The position numbers and the translations under genes are program-made. A DNA stretch of 64,000 nt from Mucilaginibacter gossypiicola (GTDB lineage: Bacteria; Bacteroidota; Bacteroidia; Sphingobacteriales; Sphingobacteriaceae), in NCBI RefSeq assembly GCF_900110105.1, contig NZ_FOCL01000010.1, positions 62,001-126,000 of the forward strand, written 5' to 3'. Within the stretch, counting starts at the first letter, position 1. Every line of letters begins with the position of its first letter. Shown in pieces: positions 61,136 through 64,000 of the stretch. Below the pieces are notes generated by a model. The model did not search any database, was not told where the DNA came from, and saw nothing but the letters and a program-made list of their open reading frames with translations.

Positions 61136-64000
61136 TTAAAATCCAAAATTTACACCTACGATAATTGTGCGGGCAGTAGGATAAGTACCCTGGTCAACAC
61201 CCGGTGTTGTGGGATCGCTCCCCATAATATTTGCCTCAGGGTTATAGCCTGTATATTTAGTTATCAGGAAGGGGTTTTGCGCAGTTACATAAAACCTTGC
61301 CGTTTTTACAAAAAGCTTGCTTAGCGCGTGTTCTGTAAGGCGGTAGCCCAACGTAATATTCCTAACGCGCAGATAGGAGCCATTTTCAACAGCCTGGCTG
61401 TTAAGTGCGGCACCAGGTAATGCAGCGCTGGAAAGCGGCGACGGATATTTTACATCTCTGTCCGGAAAAGCCGGGTCGTAATAATTATTGTAATATACAG
61501 CCAGCGAATTTTGGTTATTGTTACCGGTTAATGTTTGCCGGTTGTTTCCGTTGATGATATTTACCCCCTGTACACCCTGGATCAATATGCTCAGGTCAAA
61601 ATTTTTGTACTGGAATGTATTGGTTAAACCGTAAGTAACATCAGGCAGCCCATGACCTAACGCTGTCATATCATTGATGTCGATTTTGCCGTCACCGTTC
61701 TGGTCTTTGATCATAAAATCACCAATCTTATTACCAGAGGTAACTTTTGCATTATTGGCCAGATCGTTTGCATTCCTGAATATTCCGTTAATTTGATAGC
61801 CGTACATAATGCCCAATGGCTGGCCTACTTTAACCTGGTACACATTGTTCCAGCCATTAATGGCTTGCACTCCAGGCAATGCACTTGGTCCGCCCAGATC
61901 AAGTACTTTAGTTTTATAGGTTGATAAGTTGGCATTGGTATTCCAAACCACTGCACCTAATTTAAAAGAGGTGCTGGCAGTAAACTCAAACCCTTTATTT
62001 TGAAGTTTCCCTAAATTGGCCTTGTATAAGGATGCATAACCTACATCAAGTGGCAGCGCTTTATTAAGTAACATGCCGTTTGAATAACGTATGAAGTAAT
62101 CAACGGTAAACGCTATTTTATTCTGCATAAAGCCTATATCGGCACCTAAACTGGTTTGATCATTCTTTTCCCAGGTAAGATCAGGATTGGCGAACCCGGT
62201 TTGCTGAGTACCGAATAAACGGGTACTTCCTGATGCATAGTTTTGATTAAGAGCTATTGAGTTTACATAGGTAAAACTACCAATGTTGGCGTTCCCCGTA
62301 CGGCCGTAACCACCTCTTAACTTTAGTTCGTTGATAGATAGTTTATCTAATGCTTCTTTCAAAAAAGGCTCTTCGGCCAAACGCCATCCCATAGAGAACG
62401 AAGGAAAAACAGCGTACCGGTTATTTGGCCCGAAACGCGATGAACCATCCTGACGAACAGCCACAGTAAACAGGTATTTACGAGCGTAATCATAAGTTAA
62501 CCTGCCGGCGTATGACACAAAAGTATTAGCATCAAATGCTTCTGATCCCACCGTGTTTGGCGAAGCCAGCGGACTATCAACCGCCGTTGTTATAAAGGTG
62601 CCCGGCACACCGGCAGTATAGTTAATTTGTGAGTTATATTTCTGGGTAGAAAATAAGCCCAACAAGTTAAAATGATGCTTGCCTATTTGCTTATCATATG
62701 TTGCTGTATTTTCCCAAACCCAATCAAAACTGGTGCGTGAATTATCTGCAGCGAATATACCCGCCAGCAAAGGGTTTGAATCTGAAGCTGTTGGAGCTAA
62801 GCTATAAGCCATTGTACCCGGTATATAAGCATGCACCTGTTCGTTTTCTAAAGTGGCACCCAAATAGCTCTTTAATCTCAAACCGGCAATAGGTGTGTAC
62901 TCCAGGAAGGTGTTGGCCAGCGTACGAAATGATCTTGAACGGTTAACTGATTTACTTAGAATATTTACAGGGTTATAAAAATTGCTGGCAGAAAAAACCG
63001 CCGTTGGCGACAGATTGTAATTCAAATCGCGGTCATAGGGTTCCTGGAAATCACCGTTCGCCTTGCGCACAGGCACAATTGGCTGAAAAGTTAATGCCTG
63101 GTTAAGCGGGCTTGGCAAATTTACAGGGGCAACTATGTTCGGTACACCAACCAAATAATCACTGGGATTAGCACCTGCTCCACTTGCCTGGCCTGATGAG
63201 GGTTGCCTGAACTGTTCGGAATATGATGGTGAAATTGAAAAAGCAAATTTTACATTTTTGATCAGGTCGGCATCCAGGTTTAACCGGGTGGTATAGCGGC
63301 TATAATCGGTTCCTATCAATACACCCTGTTGTTTAAAGAAACCAGCCGATGCATTAAAGCGTACCTTTTCGCTGCCACCGGCGGCATTCAGTTCAAAATC
63401 GCTTAAAGGTGCTGTTCTGAAAATAGCTTTTTGCCAGTCAACGTCAGGCAAGGCTGATATATCGCCATCTAAAATAGTAGGATATTGCAGGCCTTTTATC
63501 CGGCTCAGGGCTTTAACCTGGTCAACATATTGGTCCCGTTTTAAAACCTTTATAAACCTGTTTACTTGCTGTACACCGGTATAGGCAGTTACCGAAAATG
63601 TGGTTTTGCCGGCCTTGCCACGTTTGGTTGTAACCAGCACAACACCATTTGCCGCCCGCGAGCCATAGATAGCTGCTGAGGCCGCATCTTTTAATACTTC
63701 AATCGACTCGATATCGCCGGGGTTGATCAGGTTAAAATTGGCTGCGGTTTCAAGCGGATAACCATCAACCACATAAAGCGGGTCATTAGATGCGCTTAAT
63801 GAGCTTACCCCACGCACACGAATGGTTGGCGCTGCACCGGGTTTTGAACCCTGATCTGACTGTACCTGCACACCGGCTGCCAAACCGGCCAACGCTTCAC
63901 CGGGTGTTCCTACAGGCTGGTTGCCAATATTTTTACCATCAACTTTGGCAATGGCGGCAGTTACCGTTGCCCTTGATTGCGTACCATAACCAACAACCAC
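61136..64000 (-). CDS. SusC/RagA-type TonB-linked receptor, N-terminus beyond window
   Basis: 954 residues are visible and the gene continues past the right edge, where the frame is open inside the TonB box region VVVGYGTQSRATVT. The plug (about 1-120) shows RVRGVSSLSASNDPLYVVDGYPL and VLKDAASAAIYGSRAANGVVLVTTKRG, and the barrel ends TARTIIVGVNFGF. Signal peptide and carboxypeptidase-like domain are presumed to lie outside. It is the outer-membrane transporter of the GH92 locus and forms a complex with the SusD encoded 20 nt downstream. Confidence 0.93.
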   Translation of the reverse strand: MVVGYGTQSRATVTAAIAKVDGKNIGNQPVGTPGEALAGLAAGVQVQSDQGSKPGAAPTIRVRGVSSLSASNDPLYVVDGYPLETAANFNLINPGDIESIEVLKDAASAAIYGSRAANGVVLVTTKRGKAGKTTFSVTAYTGVQQVNRFIKVLKRDQYVDQVKALSRIKGLQYPTILDGDISALPDVDWQKAIFRTAPLSDFELNAAGGSEKVRFNASAGFFKQQGVLIGTDYSRYTTRLNLDADLIKNVKFAFSISPSYSEQFRQPSSGQASGAGANPSDYLVGVPNIVAPVNLPSPLNQALTFQPIVPVRKANGDFQEPYDRDLNYNLSPTAVFSASNFYNPVNILSKSVNRSRSFRTLANTFLEYTPIAGLRLKSYLGATLENEQVHAYIPGTMAYSLAPTASDSNPLLAGIFAADNSRTSFDWVWENTATYDKQIGKHHFNLLGLFSTQKYNSQINYTAGVPGTFITTAVDSPLASPNTVGSEAFDANTFVSYAGRLTYDYARKYLFTVAVRQDGSSRFGPNNRYAVFPSFSMGWRLAEEPFLKEALDKLSINELKLRGGYGRTGNANIGSFTYVNSIALNQNYASGSTRLFGTQQTGFANPDLTWEKNDQTSLGADIGFMQNKIAFTVDYFIRYSNGMLLNKALPLDVGYASLYKANLGKLQNKGFEFTASTSFKLGAVVWNTNANLSTYKTKVLDLGGPSALPGVQAINGWNNVYQVKVGQPLGIMYGYQINGIFRNANDLANNAKVTSGNKIGDFMIKDQNGDGKIDINDMTALGHGLPDVTYGLTNTFQYKNFDLSILIQGVQGVNIINGNNRQTLTGNNNQNSLAVYYNNYYDPAFPDRDVKYPSPLSSAALPGAALNSQAVENGSYLRVRNITLGYRLTEHALSKLFVKTARFYVTAQNPFLITKYTGYNPEANIMGSDPTTPGVDQGTYPTARTIIVGVNFGF

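Overview
The window looks like chromosome of a Bacteroidota bacterium of the Sphingobacteriaceae, most like Mucilaginibacter or Pedobacter. This rests on two SusC/SusD pairs, TonB-linked surface lipoproteins with DUF4959/5126/5000-type architecture, GH36, GH92 and GH97 enzymes, LytTR two-component genes, moderate GC content and near-leaderless TAnnTTTG-type promoters. No rRNA, tRNA, CRISPR array, phage or complete insertion sequence was seen.

Layout. 1-13 kb is housekeeping and metabolic: an esterase end, an outer-membrane protein, a divergent deoxyribonucleotidase / DeoR-MFS locus with palindromic operator candidates, a lipid-binding-fold protein, a mercaptopyruvate-type sulfurtransferase, a YkuK RNase H-fold protein, PlsC, a Nudix hydrolase, an M1 peptidase, a pentapeptide-repeat protein and a PAS-AraC regulator. 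14.4-25.7 kb is a galactoside-use cluster: galM, GH97, an MFS sugar porter, a cytoplasmic DUF5107-TPR protein and a GH36 alpha-galactosidase on the minus strand, with a divergent AraC regulator. 26.7-34.4 kb is a SusC/SusD operon with two discoidin-type surface lipoproteins but no enzyme of its own. 35.0-37.4 kb is an outer-membrane TonB receptor gene broken by an apparent one-base deletion. 38-44 kb carries a LytS/LytT pair, a DUF1801 protein and a TPR histidine kinase. 42.9-46.2 kb is a MocR regulator divergent from a GNAT acetyltransferase and a class V aminotransferase. 46.5-50 kb holds an oxidoreductase, DUF4342, a dienelactone hydrolase and DUF1275. 50.3-53.5 kb encodes a large VIT-vWA protein carrying an isolated TonB-receptor plug domain. 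54.4-56.9 kb is an AraC / DUF417 / AhpD-like / SnoaL-like operon. 57.3-64 kb is a GH92-SusD-SusC locus that runs off the right edge.

Working together: the second locus (GH92 with SusCD) probably imports and trims mannosidic glycans. The first SusCD operon may feed the adjacent galactoside enzymes, but this is only suggested by proximity.

The intergenic DNA is unusually rich in dispersed palindromic repeats. There are at least five families, including one about 309-bp MITE-like element with 37-bp imperfect terminal inverted repeats between the DUF1275 and VIT genes. The most unusual coding feature is the VIT / vWA / TonB-plug / DUF2135 fusion.
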